A DNA stretch of 64,000 nucleotides, taken from Helianthus annuus (Eukaryota > Streptophyta > Magnoliopsida > Asterales > Asteraceae). The stretch lies in contig NC_035436.2 in the NCBI RefSeq assembly GCF_002127325.2, positions 106,787,591-106,851,590 on the forward strand. The letters are read 5' to 3'. How positions within the stretch are numbered: the stretch's first letter is position 1; the number at the start of each line of letters is the position of its first letter. Below, in pieces: positions 1 through 12,056 of the stretch. A program made the position numbers and the translations under genes. Under the pieces are notes generated by a model. That model searched no databases, was not told the origin of the DNA, and was given only the letters and a program-made list of their open reading frames with translations.

Positions 1-14
1 AAAAGGGGGAGAAA
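1..14 (+). promoter_or_regulatory. Internal polypurine tract of the copia element
   Basis: An A/G-only run with the GGGGGAG core lies just before the env-like frame. Sireviruses carry several such tracts; the one directly before the 3' LTR primes plus-strand DNA synthesis, and internal copies may act as extra priming sites. No LTR start follows this copy. Confidence 0.5.
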
Positions 15-20
15 ATCAAG

Positions 21-2045
21 TTGAGAAAGAAAGGAATAGAAGATGGGCTGTATATTGAACCAGAAGAAGAAAAACAGTCATCTAAATCATCTCAAACCAC
101 AAAATCCAAAACTTCTATTCAAACAGCTGATACATCAGTAGTTACAAAAACTGCTGTCAGTAGCCAAACAACTGCCATGTCATCAACATACACACCTCCA
201 ACACACACCACTCTATCACACACCATCACAACCACTGTTCCACCACCATCATCATCTACAATCATATCATCACCACTGCCTCCTGCCATATAGCAGAAGA
301 CAGCAGATGTTACAACATCTGCTGTAATGACAACAGTGATTGAAACACCAGTTGTTTCAACCACTGTCAGTCAATCACAATCACAAACCACTGCTATCCA
401 ATCTCAAACCACTGATCCACCCAAAACATCATCAGCCTCCCCTACATTAAAAAGGAGAAGGGTTTTCATTCCTGATGATGAGTCACCACCACCATCACCA
501 CCATCAAATACTATCTCACATCTTCCATCCCCTGCTCAAATGCAGAAGGCATCTGCTGACATATCAGCAGTTGTAATGACAACAGCGGTTGAAACACCAG
601 TTTTTTCAACCACTGTTAGTTAAACATCCACCGCTGATCTCATCATTCCGACACCACAACCTCCAAAGTCTCACAAAAGAAAAAGAGAAACAACACAGGC
701 TACTGATGAAAAGTATGATCCTGTTGCTGCTAAATATCCATTGGAATTAGAAGCTGTGAAAAATGAGATGAAACAGTTCTACACTGAAGATGATCCTACA
801 AAAAGGAAATTTCCTTCTCTCATAGGTTTCATATTTCAAGAAAACATAGATGAATATCTCGAAATGAAAGCAAGACAAGCAAGGATAAGAGCCAAAGTTG
901 AATGCAAGGATCAAGATGATGAAGCCATTTTGGAAAGAACGGAATTCCTGCTCAACAAAGTCAAATAAATGGAAGAATATGCAAGTGATCTGAACAAAGA
1001 AATGTCAAGTTTATTCCCTGAAGCAGAACAACGAAATGAATTGAGAAAAGAATATCTTGCATACATAATGAAAGAAAAGTTCTATCCCGCTGAAGAAACA
1101 GAATTCCAAGACTGGCCAATCGTTGCACTAAAGCATGAGGCTAACAGAATTGAAAAGATTAAACTTGATCCACGGAGGAAAAAGACAGCTCCAAATTGGA
1201 ACAAACACAACAAGTTCATAGCTGATCTTATTTCCGAGCATAAAAGAAAGCAGCAGGAGTTGGTGGATGGAAAGGTGGATACTGCGGATGCCATAGCAAA
1301 ATGGTCAAAGCAGCAAACGGATGAAGCTTATGAAAGGCTTGAGAAGCAGAGGTTGAAAGTCTCTGACACTCCTAAAAAGTCTAACTACAAAAAGCTACAG
1401 GAGCAAGTCAAGACCTTTGAAACACAGATCAGCACAGCAGAAGGCTTTGTCACAGAGTTAAGAAAAGAAAGGAAGAAAATGCTGTCTGCTGGAGAAGAAG
1501 AGAATAAAGAAGCTGATCAGATTGAAGAAGCTATCAAGAAAATAGCTTCAGATAAAGAAAGATTAGCAAAACTACAAGACCTTGCCAAAAGGGTCAAGGT
1601 GGTAAGCCAAAAGTCATCAGCAGATGTCACAAACAGTGAGCTGTATGACAAAGAAGTTGAAGCAGATATAGCTGCAGCTAATGAGATTATTGAAAAAGCA
1701 TTCACACGAGTGTCTGAAGCTCATGATACTGCTCTACACTTCTTCTCTAGGCCAAACACTTTAAGTTCATCAGTCAATAAACCTCTCCCAAGAAACCCAT
1801 TTGGTTTAAAAATACTAAAGTGGCTCTCTGATCAAAAGACCCACGTATTGACTCTGATCAGAACCAATGGAGAAGTGAGGCATATATCAAGGAATCAAGC
1901 ACTAGGCCTAAGTGTTGAAGATCTACAAGATCTCCTTGAGCTTACACTGTGCAGGGATGAGGCTGATTTAAGTTCCAAAAAGTTTGAAGAAGATTTTAAA
2001 AGAAAAGAAAAGGAACTTCTGATGAAGAATAAAAATCCAGAATAA
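21..2045 (+). pseudogene. Env-like coiled-coil ORF of a Sirevirus-type element, three in-frame stops
   Basis: One frame of about 675 codons runs here, broken by in-frame stops at 291-293, 621-623 and 966-968. The first ~200 codons are rich in Ser, Thr and Pro, with a repeated block (about 312-370 and 555-623, both containing ETPV). A basic KRRR or KRKR stretch follows, and the last 358 codons (969-2045) are highly charged Glu/Lys heptad-like sequence, probably coiled coil. I see no protease, integrase or RT motif. Position between pol and the 3' LTR matches the env-like ORF of Sireviruses. No signal peptide or membrane segment is evident, so the env label rests on position and coiled coil only. 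Confidence 0.55.
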
Positions 2046-2071
2046 TGACAGGTTTTGGCATTATATGTTCC

Positions 2072-2081
2072 AGGGGGAGAT
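2072..2081 (+). promoter_or_regulatory. Polypurine tract before the copia 3' LTR
   Basis: AGGGGGAGAT directly precedes the LTR start TGTTGG. This is the expected plus-strand primer of a Ty1/copia element. Confidence 0.8.
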
Positions 2082-2892
2082 TGTTGGAATTGACCCCTAC
2101 CAGAGGAACAGATAATGTAAAGCCAAAACCTGGTCACAACAGTGGATTCACAATAAGCAGATGTTTACACTAAGCTCTCCCCTTGACAGTGGTTACCTAT
2201 CTGCTGATACACTCTAAACACTGCTCAGAAGAACAACTGATGAACCAAACACTGATGGAACAACTAAAGACTGCTAAAAGGCAAACGCTGAGCTCTATCT
2301 ACTGCTGTCTCGTAAGTACTGCTGAAGATCCAAGCACTGCTCATTCAAAGACTGATCACCTTTTGAAGAAAGCACTGATGTTCAAGTAATCAGTGCTTAG
2401 GCTACAACAGTGGAACGTGAACAGTGTTAGACTTGCTTTGTATTGTACTATCAATCAGTTGTTAGACATCAGTAGTTTTGTATAGATCAGTGTCTATAGG
2501 TTGTTAGGCTGTTAGAAGTCACTATCATGGTGACGTCAGCTGAAGTACATCAGTAGTTTGGTTTGCCTATAAATATAACAGTACTCTGTACTGTTATATT
2601 TGATTCGTTTTGAGTGAGTTCTTCTCCTCAATTCAATCCTTTCATCTTGTGCAACCAACTCTGGAGTATCAGGCTGAGGGGGAGTTTTAGTCTGTAAGCT
2701 TGCATTGTAACCTTTTGATTTTCATTGTAATCATTCGACTCAAGGTGAAACAAGTGTTTAAACATACTATTCTCTTCTATGTTTGTGTTACAAAGTTTGT
2801 ATACAATTCCGCTGCACTTTACAAAATTCTATATTCACTGAATGTTCATTTTGTACAAACAAACATAATCATGTCAGCCTCGGATCCTAACA
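2082..2892 (+). repeat. 3' LTR of the copia element (811 bp)
   Basis: The LTR starts TGTTGGAA and ends TCCTAACA, imperfect inverted termini. The 5' LTR is outside the window. The next five bases, gagac (2893-2897), are the right copy of the presumed TSD, because homologous gypsy sequence resumes there. The upstream half holds many copies of a CACTGCT/CACTGAT-like motif on both strands between about 2215 and 2545. A TATA-like TATAAATATA lies at about 2569. Confidence 0.8.
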
Positions 2893-3378
2893 GAGACGAA
2901 CAACTCATTGGCCCTGAACTAGTCCAAGAGACTACTGACAAGATAGCAAAGATACGAGACCATATCAAAGCGGCTCGTGACAAACAAAAGAGCTACACGG
3001 ACAGAAGACGTAAACCATTAGTCTTCGAGGTCGGAGACAAAGTCTTACTGAAAGTCTCGCCTTGGAACGGCGTAGCTAGATTCGAGAAATGCGGAAAACT
3101 AAACCCGAGATACATTGGGCCATTTGAAATTCTAGAAAAGATCGGTACCGTCACGTACAAGTTGAAACTGCCAGAAGAACTTAGTAACGTACACGACACA
3201 TTTCATGTGCCGAATCTTAAGAAAAGTCCAAGACAAGGAGAAGTCGTATCGAACTAGTCAAGGTCCGCTTGAATTCACGTCACAGACCCGAGTACACATG
3301 GGAACGTGAAGATCAGATTAAGGCAAACTATCCCCACCTGTTCGAGAAAACTCCTGCAAAGGATGGCTCAACTTGAAT
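2893..3378 (+). pseudogene. Gypsy integrase C-terminus with chromodomain remnant (D2)
   Basis: The translation contains [33 protein letters not shown], then [13 protein letters not shown] (the GPY/F module) and FHVPNLKK, typical of gypsy integrases. After a frame change near 3225, another frame encodes LVKVR..PEYTWEREDQIKANYPHLF, the end of a Tekay-type chromodomain. That domain is thought to steer integration to marked chromatin. The fragment is truncated at its start by the copia insertion and frameshifted inside, so it cannot be functional. A longer open frame (2700-3257) joins copia LTR translation to this fragment and is an accident of insertion. Confidence 0.8.
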
Positions 3379-3398
3379 TTCGGGATGAAATTCTTTTT

Positions 3399-3411
3399 AA
3401 CAGGGGGAGAA
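3399..3411 (+). promoter_or_regulatory. Polypurine tract of D2
   Basis: AACAGGGGGAGAA sits directly before the LTR start TGTGACA. The same tract is present in reverse at 24828-24840 in element D. Confidence 0.85.
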
Positions 3412-5889
3412 TGTGACAAATGGCAAATAACCGGTGATTCCGTACAAACTAATCACTATTTTTATTTCTTAATCTCATGCATTTAGCGTAATTTAATTAC
3501 GTAACTGTGTCGTAAATCAGATAACAGAGTTAGGACAAGAAAACAATGCTAAAACATATGTTGGTTTTCGTCGTATTATGAAACCAAGCAAACAATGTCC
3601 TAAAAGTGTTGGTAGAAAGTGTCGTGCGCACTATTCACGGTTACACTATTCATGCTAGCAAAACCGTGAAAACTAGAACGAAACACTGAAAAACGACACA
3701 CGGATAACATAACTGAGTCCATTTATATAAGAAAACAATAATACGAAAACATATCTTGCAAAGATACAAGACTTTCCGGTATGACACCCTAATTACAAAA
3801 ATGTCCGTTTCGGCTAAAATATAACTTTTTTAACGCGTCCGAATCCGTGATATAGCATTTCCGGGACTCCGAAATTATGTCAATTGTTGAAAAACACGCT
3901 AAAACATTTTAAGGATATCAACGGGATGTTCAAAATCACAAGCTTACGGTATTACATCGCTATGCATTAAACTAGTCCGTTAGCGAACCGGTGAACTAGC
4001 AAGCTGTAATTTCGCCACCAAACAACCTAGCGAAGAAGCTAGTGAACTAGTTAGCCATATTTTGGCGTCGGAAACGCCTTAAATAAACGGTATAGCATCG
4101 ATGGTAAATTAAAACCATCGCTCCCGGTACTATATTACACCTTTCATATATTACCCGATATCGAACCGACGAGAGAACTAGTGGTATTTTTACCATCCAA
4201 AGTCAATACCCACTAACCATATAAACTAATTGGACTTTACTTAAAACCTTGAACTACCCTTACTACCCTAACTAACAGACTTAAACTAATTACCAAAATA
4301 TCTCATATTTTAATTAAATGTCATGTGTTTAAAAAGTAAAAAGAAAAAAAAAACATAATCTAGATTAACCATGCCCAAAATCGGCCAAGTGGGGCCACCC
4401 CAATAACCTACAAGTTAGTAGGAGAATGATGGATATAAGTATGGTTGCAAGATATGTATTTGACCTTTGGAAAGATTGTGTAAATATAATATCATCTACA
4501 TCAATATTTCAATTCATCACTTACACTTTCAAAGTTCACAAACCACTTTCCTTATTTCTTTTACCTACGACTAACTTTAATATCCTAGAACCCTCCATTT
4601 TCAAATCCTAAACTACCAAAAACCAAGCTTAACAAGTCCGTTCATGGTGAACTAAAAGAAGTTGCAAGGGCGGAGGATCATTAGGAGCTTGGTTGGAGCC
4701 TAAATCTCTTCTTAATATTCTTATTTAGCTTGTGCAATATTGTAAGTCTTCTAATCACCATTTTTAAGCTTCTTATTACTAGTAAATTATGGAAGTACAA
4801 GTTGATCATCAAAAAGATTAATAAAAATCACACCAAAAACCCTAACCCCAAAGCTAATAAACACTAAATATAACTATATTATGTGTTGATTTATTAGATT
4901 TGTGATAGCTAGTTAGCATAATTTATGTTGATTATGTTAAAGTAAGTTGTTTTAAATGGGTGATCTTTTTATGCTTAATAATATAAATGATGATTTAAAC
5001 ATGGTAATGTTTAAATCTAAACAAGATCATCAACCTCTTGTTCCATGAACTTTACTACAACTTAAAAAAATGATTTATTACACATGAGTGACTTTTATAA
5101 AGAATAACCACCATGATTCTTATTATGATCATCCTAAAAGTTTACTAAACAAAGTGGTTTAAAGAGGAGATTTTAATTAGAAAATATAATGAAAATGGTG
5201 TCTTTAACGTCCTAATAAATATGTGAAGATTTCATTATTGTTAACCAAGTTGTTAAAAATATACTTATAAAAGTTCATTGAAATAAAGAAGAAATGAGCA
5301 TGAATCATGCATGCAAAGTTGGTGTAATGAAACTTGATTAGGAAATTGATTGTGATTATGGGTTTAAACATGGTTTAAATGCGTTTTGAAAACGTGGGAA
5401 ACGTCATAGTTTAGGGGAAACTATGGCGAATTTTTCTAAAAATCCAATCGCGATTAAAAATGGGATCAAAGGGTGATTAACAATGTTAAACGCGATTAGT
5501 GGTCATAAACGTCATTTTGGAAACCCTAATGAGAATATTTAAGTCTTAAATATTCAATAAGTTTTATGGACTAAAACTTATTCTTTTACAAAATAAATGG
5601 TTAAAAATGTAACCATATATGTATATATAATTTTTGGTAAAAATTATATATTTTTTTTGGAAACTTGTCAAGTGCATGTATTATGTGCTATATGTGTATG
5701 TATTAGATACCTATAGGGTGATCAAAATAAATACACATACATGTTCCTACATGGCCCAAGAAATGCTAGTAAATCGGACAATTAAATAAAATGGACGAAA
5801 TGGAAATACATAACACTTGATGACGACAAATTGGGCGTATCGACATCGTGAACAAGTTACTACAATGTCGAGTCTAAAACGAACACATA

Positions 5890-6549
5890 TGTAGGTCCCT
5901 CTTTGGAGGATGACGAACCTAAACCTTGTTATACAAACCCACTAGCGAGTGCGGAATCCAAGCTAGCAAGCAAACCGGGATGAGACAAGTATAAACACAA
6001 ACACACAAGGATTCACCGATTAACACCACTGTATTAATACGAATGAAGGTTCCGGTTACAAGCACAATGTTTACAAATCTAACTTGCAAACTCTCTAGTG
6101 TGTGTGTGTGTGTGTTTTGATAGAATGCTCTCAAACTCTCTCTATGTGTGCATCTATCTCACAAGCCTCTCAAGTCTCTACTAACACAACACACTTCATG
6201 GGTATTTATATACCCAGCATCTGATGTCTGGTCTGAAGGATTAGATAGATGGTCCGAAGGATCATCTATCGATGACAAAGTGTTCGAAGGATTTCCAAAT
6301 ACTTCGAAGGATTTCATATCCTTCGAAGTTCAACAGTAGCCCTCGTAACATATCTTTCGATGTCATCGAAGGATAGATATTATCCTTCGATGAACTATCC
6401 TACGACACAGAACATATTCAACCAATATTCTAACCGTTGGCCAAGTCAAACCAGGAGGACGGTTGACTTGGTCAACTTACAGGACTGACAAGGACATCGT
6501 TCGCATATAGACCGAATACAGACAAAGTACAAACACAAGTGCATCAACA
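5890..6549 (-). repeat. 3' LTR of element A (660 bp)
   Basis: On the plus strand the LTR runs from TGTAGGTCCCTC to CATCAACA. It contains a TATA-like segment near 6204, a short (GT)n run at about 6099, and a cluster of CGAAGGAT/ATCCTTCGA sites between 6230 and 6410. It differs strongly from the other LTR of the element. Confidence 0.8.
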
Positions 6550-9119
6550 AACTCCCCCTTGGCTGTAGCTTTGTCTTTATCTTCTATAGTTGTAGACTCG
6601 TCTCGAACTTCGATGGTCTTTGGTCTTCGAGTTCTCAAAACTCTGATGTCCTTTCAAGTCTTCAATGTCGGAGGATCTTCAAAGTCTTCACGTATTGAAA
6701 GCAGAGAGTGTATCAACAAACTACCCGTATCATGTAGGAAGTGTGTTAACAAACTCCCCCTTAACATAAGCTCCCCCTTGAGTTATGCTCGTGAAAAACT
6801 TTATCTTTATGAAGTGAGATCCTTGAGGTGTTGATGATGGTCAGTGGCAACTCGATCATCTTCATCATTTGAGTGCCCTCACGTCGTGTCTTCATTCCGA
6901 AGCTTGTCATCGACCATGTTCTCCTAGCCTTTAGAATCTGCACATGCAAGAAATCTAAACGCATAATGAGAACAACTGCTTGGAATATAGTTAATCATAA
7001 ACAAGTGACACACGGATGACCATGTCACAATCAAACACCGTCCGACAGTTTGAAAGTTTTTCAAATTTATCAATTTCAGATTTCAACTTTCAAAACATGC
7101 AAATTTCGACCGTTTATGAAGATTTAGTCATTTCGGTTTTCGTTCAGGTTTCAGGCAACGAAGACTCGAGTTCCAACATCGTACGATCGAAAATAAAGTA
7201 GAAATAAAATCTTTTTGGCTTTTATAAAGTTTAAATTAAAACACACCTAAAATCTTTTTGGGATTTTTGAATTTTTCAAAAGTAAAGACTGAAAGCAGTA
7301 AATAAATATATACAGACAATCTTTTTGCGAGTTTCGAGGGTAAGAGAATCATATCAGTGTACGGTCATGCCAAAACACTCTTGTTGTTCAGTTAGTTAAC
7401 ATTAAGATAAGCATCCTATAACAATTATCGGTATTGTTGTCCACTTAAGCTCAACTTATCAGATGTAATCATGTTTAGGAGATACATTAAGGTATGATTT
7501 AAACTTACCGACCGGTGTTCATCCACATCACGACACATTCCCGTATCAAGGTATGCACGAGGGTTCATCTTACCGGTGAGTATACCGATTATCATCTGTT
7601 TGACCGTATATTGATGTGAGATTCTCACTTATTTTGATTTGAAAACAAGCCCTATGTGATAGAATCACTTATTGATGAGGAACTTGATTTTCATATGCAT
7701 GAGGGCACAGGAGCAAGTCCGTGAACAGGTCAGTACTTCCGTACAGCAGAGAGACGAACTTGACTCCCGGATAAATGTGATATTTTATCACTTATTTGAT
7801 ATGGACATGTGATTGTTTATCACTTATTGAGGTCGAATGCAGTATGAATTATGTACACGTATGTATAGTATCATGGAAGATCTTAGACTTTGTCTTTTAT
7901 AGAAACAACCATGATACCCAGATGATAAGCAGCATAAAGACCGAATATCTCAGAACCTCGGCAATCTATCAAACGAAATTTCGGTACTAAGACCATATGC
8001 CAATGAATGGTTCCCACCTGGTCTTCAGTCGGTTTAAGATTTATATCACCCTGCACACTTTAAAATGATTGTGAGCCTACCGATACATCTTATATAGAGC
8101 TGCTTATCGTTTTTCATTTTAGGTTTAAAGAGGTTTGGATAGACCACTGATGTACTATCATTTTCTCTTTTGCTCGCCAGGAAACTCATTTTTGATTTTC
8201 TATTGTTTTTGTGTTTTTGAAATTTTTCGATGTTTTTGGATTTTCATATTTTTGGATTTACTCCCCCTAAAATCAATAAACTAAGACAAATTTAAAACAC
8301 AAAGATATTTACAAAAATGATTTTCCGATGTTGGTTTTACTCTTGCTTGACCTTAATGCCGGTTACCCAAATTAAGTTTTTATCAGAAAAGATTTATCGA
8401 ATTTTTTGGGAAAATCAGTTGGCACGTCGGTAAGCGGTGCGGACCATGACAACATTGACAAGTTTCATAGAGAAACAATCACGTGTGAGGCGATATTCTA
8501 GATCAATGTGTCAGGTCAAAGAGTGCTGTATGAGATGATAATTCATAAAGCAACTTAAATATCGACAAGCATATGAGAGATTTAGAAATTCAAAACCGTA
8601 TCCTGCAACTGTTTCATGCATTGCAAGGAATCTGAGTGCTCTCCCAAACTTGATATCCACCCGGTGTGGACTTCAAGGTCGAATCTGCAGCTACTGAGAA
8701 ATCTCTTGACAGCAACAAGATCATAAACCTCCGGGTCCGGCTGGTCTTCCATATTGCACCAGCGAAGGTCTTTGACTTTCTCTTTCAGAAATGTTGTGCG
8801 GATGTTCAATCCATGCCAAGGCTTCTGCACACATTTCCTTGTATTCTTTCCTGAAGACCCGATCAAAAACCATAACCACCAACTTTTGGCATGTTCTTCA
8901 TTTGGTCGAAATCTGCAACTTCATACAACCACATTCTTTCACCAACATCTCCTTCTTCTTTTCTATTTCTTTCCTCTCTCTCCATCAATGGCAACAACAT
9001 TCTCCTAGATATATCAATATTTCGGATCCTTATGTCGCCAAACTTGTGCATGGACGCTCCACTATCACCTAAAACTATCAATAGTTCCTCCTGGAACATC
9101 CTGCACACTCACTCAGAGA
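6550..9119 (-). other. Non-coding 3' region of element A with repeated polypurine tracts
   Basis: Between the Gag stop and the 3' LTR no convincing gene is visible. CTCCCCC tracts (GGGGGAG on the element's strand) lie at about 6551, 6752, 6770 and 8262, the Sirevirus-like multi-tract arrangement. A 24-base motif at 7727-7750 is shared with elements B and C, as are short blocks near 7337 and 8140. A peptide reading GDSGASMH (about 9030) resembles a copia protease active site but has no supporting context. Confidence 0.6.
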
Positions 9120-12056
9120 TTAGTTGGAGAGGGGGACCCAAGCCTTCACAGACTTGGGTCGTCCGTCATCATCGAGAATTGTAACATCCATTTCCCGATG
9201 ATTCGGAATTGATGCAGCTCCCCCTGAAACAGTTACCGGTTTTGGTATCCAAATCTGTTTCTGTTTTTCATGTTTAACATCCGATTTAACAGATTTTGTT
9301 TGGATGACCTCCGGTTTTAAAACCTTTTCAACTTCTTTTCTTTGTTTCTTTTTCTGTTTCTTTTCTCGTTGGTTAACAAGACGAGGGTCCTGTTTTGGTG
9401 AAACAGATCTTTTATGGTAATTGTTACCATGGGGGGCATCAACTTTTGACTTTCTCTTGGTGAGATATGGACAATTCTTAATGATGTGTCCATACTCACA
9501 GCATTCAAAGCATGATCTCCGCTCAACAAACCTCGGAGTATCATAACTGTAACAGCTGGATGATGAACTTCGTGATCTTGAGGTACTTGGTCCTACATCA
9601 CAACCGTTTGTTTGTTGTGTATAGTTGTTTTGACTGTTTCTTTTCAAAATTTTACTTTGTTTAACAAAATCCTTATTGGATTTGCTTTTGAAAGTATCAA
9701 TTTTATCAGTTCCTCTTGATTTCACGAAGTTTATCTTCCGATCCTTTTTCTTGTTTTCGCCCTGTTTGCCTTTTCTATTCTCTTGGGCGGCATGATTTTG
9801 TTCACGGGGATCATCAACCTTTGCTTTCAACTTATGAAGATATGGACAATTTCGAATTATATGTCCAATTGTACCACATTCAAAACACATTCTCCGCTCT
9901 ACAAACCTCGGAGAAACGTGTTGATGACCAGACGAAGAACCAGATACTGAACTTTGTGATCTAGATGTGCTTGGACCTAAGTCACATCCATTGGTGTGTT
10001 GGGTATAATTGTTCTGATCATTTCGTTTTAAAATTCTAACTTGTTTTACAAAATCAATGTTGGATTTATTTTGAAATGTTTCAAGTTTGTCCGTACCCTT
10101 TGATCCAACAAAGTTCACTTTCTGTTCTCTTTTCTTAGCTGGAGCTCTTTTGTTTTGCACCCTTTGAACCTTAGGTTGCTCAACCTTAGATTGTTGAATT
10201 TTAGGTTGTGCAGCCTTAGGTTGAGGAGCCTTAGACTGCTCAACTTTAGGTTGTTGAACCCTTGGTTGTTCAGTCTTAGGCTGCTGAGCCTTTGGTGCTT
10301 GAGCATTCTTGTTTTGAGCCCTCTTTTCTTGTACCTGGCCCTTACCCTTTCCAGAATTCACTTGTTGTTTTCGCTCAACTGGCAGTTTTTGGTTTCCGTA
10401 TTGTTTTCTAATTAGCTCACACGGAATTGGTTCACATTGAGTGACCGTCACTTTGTTACCTTTGTTTCCCAAAAACTTATCAGTTCGTCCTTCAAAAATT
10501 TTCTCAATTAAATCTTGATTTACATTTTTGATTGGAAAATCTTTGTCAGAATAGATTTTGCTGTCTCCCTTGAGCGTATACAAGAAGTTATTCTTTTCAA
10601 TGCTCGGTACACTGGGCTTCATTGCCTTTGGTGTTTCAGCCTTACTCGGTTTCACTGGTGGATCACACAAGATGTGATTCTCAATTGGAATGTCTGGTGT
10701 AACCGAGTTAGACTGTGGTTTCTCATTTTCTTCAGATTCATCGTCCGAAGAATCAGCATCCTCAATAATTGGAGAACTCTGTTCCTTAACAGACGATGAA
10801 TTTTTCACATTCTCAGATTCAGATTGCCCCGAGGATGATGTACCAGTTGTGAACCCGAGGCCTGCTGCAAAGTCATCTAGACAGAGTGGCACTGTAGGTT
10901 CAAAACGGGGCATATCCTCGTCATTAGGCAACTTGGAGTAGTTATGATTCATTGGTGGAGGACATGATTTGTATCCTACGCCAATGAATTTTTCATCCTT
11001 CTTTTTCTTTTGAACATCAATAATGTGATCCAATACATAGCGGGAATGGGAATAGCTTTCCAATTTCTGCTTGATTGTTTCACATTCACACTTGACTGTG
11101 GCTAACTCTACCATCTGTTGTTCAATTGTGTCAATTAAATTATTATTAGCATGTTGTTTTCTCAAAACAGCCTTTTGAAGTTCAGAAACATCATACTTTA
11201 ATGACGCAATTGTTGCTTTAAACTCTTTTTCATTTCTTGTTAAAAACAAGTTAGCCTCAGTTGCTTTAGACAGATCAACAATCAATTCTTGATTGTGTTT
11301 GTGTGTGATGTCAAAAAGACTTTCCTTTTCTGCATATTCTAGACATTTAGCACATTCAACAACAGCAGAAATAGAATCAGGTTTAGAATCACATACCTGA
11401 CTGGAATCACACTCAGGTGTTGGCCTTTCTTCATCAGAATTAATAACCTCCCTTGATGATTCACATTCAGATCCATTCTCGCTTGAACTTGAAGTTGTAT
11501 CACCCTCAACTGAAGTTGAAACATCTTCATCTGAACTTCTGTCATGTTCAGAACTGTCATCATTTCCCGAGGCTTCACCATTGCTTGCATCTTTGACAAT
11601 TTCAGCATACAACGCCGATTTTGTCTGACTACTGTTCTTTGGGTCAAGAGATGATGGTTCTACAGTAGAACGATGGTGTTGTAAACCAACTGGGGGTAAT
11701 GGATTTCCATTCAAGTCTGTGGTTGGAGCCGACTTTACAGGAACTTGTATTGGATTGCCAAACCAATCTGTTGTTATTTTCGGTTCACTTTGCCTTTGAT
11801 TTGTAACTGATGCCCACTGATTTGCAGATATCATGGCAGCTGAACGTGGGGCAATAGCCTGTATCCAAGCATTCCTGAAATCTATTTCAGATTGATAAGC
11901 AGATGATTGCGTATCAGATGATTGCGGAGCCAAGGATGTTGTAGTCCACGCGGATGGATCCCATTGACCGTTTGTTCCCATTTCTGCAGTAATTCGAGAT
12001 GGTGTGTGAGATTCGGCCCTTGAAGGAGATAAAATTTGTACACGTGTATTTTCCAC
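9120..12056 (-). CDS. Intact Gag-like protein of element A (978 aa), two CCHC zinc knuckles
   Basis: This is the only long uninterrupted gene in the window. The first ~130 residues are polar with no clear capsid motif. An acidic Ser-rich part follows (about 150-225), then a probable coiled coil (about 235-350) ending in the copia-Gag-like GYKSCPPPMNHNY. A Gln/Pro/Lys repeat region (about 590-640) precedes two zinc knuckles of the form CX2CX4HX4C: CFECGTIGHIIRNC near residue 722 and CFECCEYGHIIKNC near 848. Each knuckle lies in a duplicated ~105-residue module that starts with NFV.S.GTDK. Gag proteins package element RNA into particles. The start is the first Met of the frame, about 1.2 kb from the primer-binding site. 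The C-terminus, KAWVPLSN, resembles the AWVKLFK end in element B. No protease or other pol domain follows. Confidence 0.75.
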   Translation of the reverse strand: MENTRVQILSPSRAESHTPSRITAEMGTNGQWDPSAWTTTSLAPQSSDTQSSAYQSEIDFRNAWIQAIAPRSAAMISANQWASVTNQRQSEPKITTDWFGNPIQVPVKSAPTTDLNGNPLPPVGLQHHRSTVEPSSLDPKNSSQTKSALYAEIVKDASNGEASGNDDSSEHDRSSDEDVSTSVEGDTTSSSSENGSECESSREVINSDEERPTPECDSSQVCDSKPDSISAVVECAKCLEYAEKESLFDITHKHNQELIVDLSKATEANLFLTRNEKEFKATIASLKYDVSELQKAVLRKQHANNNLIDTIEQQMVELATVKCECETIKQKLESYSHSRYVLDHIIDVQKKKKDEKFIGVGYKSCPPPMNHNYSKLPNDEDMPRFEPTVPLCLDDFAAGLGFTTGTSSSGQSESENVKNSSSVKEQSSPIIEDADSSDDESEENEKPQSNSVTPDIPIENHILCDPPVKPSKAETPKAMKPSVPSIEKNNFLYTLKGDSKIYSDKDFPIKNVNQDLIEKIFEGRTDKFLGNKGNKVTVTQCEPIPCELIRKQYGNQKLPVERKQQVNSGKGKGQVQEKRAQNKNAQAPKAQQPKTEQPRVQQPKVEQSKAPQPKAAQPKIQQSKVEQPKVQRVQNKRAPAKKREQKVNFVGSKGTDKLETFQNKSNIDFVKQVRILKRNDQNNYTQHTNGCDLGPSTSRSQSSVSGSSSGHQHVSPRFVERRMCFECGTIGHIIRNCPYLHKLKAKVDDPREQNHAAQENRKGKQGENKKKDRKINFVKSRGTDKIDTFKSKSNKDFVKQSKILKRNSQNNYTQQTNGCDVGPSTSRSRSSSSSCYSYDTPRFVERRSCFECCEYGHIIKNCPYLTKRKSKVDAPHGNNYHKRSVSPKQDPRLVNQREKKQKKKQRKEVEKVLKPEVIQTKSVKSDVKHEKQKQIWIPKPVTVSGGAASIPNHREMDVTILDDDGRPKSVKAWVPLSN

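Larger units (their letters stand above)
1..2892 (+). mobile_element. 3' part of a Sirevirus-like Ty1/copia retrotransposon
   Basis: The segment opens with an internal polypurine tract (AAAAGGGGGAG), continues with a long coiled-coil reading frame, and ends with a second polypurine tract and an LTR. Repeated GGGGGAG tracts upstream of the 3' LTR and an extra frame between pol and the 3' LTR are known hallmarks of the Sirevirus lineage, so that lineage is inferred. The pol genes and 5' LTR lie left of the window. The right edge is sharp: after the LTR comes gagac, then gypsy integrase sequence, so the element inserted into the integrase gene of gypsy element D2. Confidence 0.75.

Noticed and set aside
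2700..3257. 185-codon ORF that could look like a novel fusion gene
   Set aside because: It joins untranslated copia LTR sequence to a gypsy integrase fragment exactly at the insertion point.
8863..9108. GDSGAS peptide downstream of the element A Gag as a protease remnant
   Set aside because: The motif is short, lacks the flanking copia protease context and its frame is not preserved in B or C.
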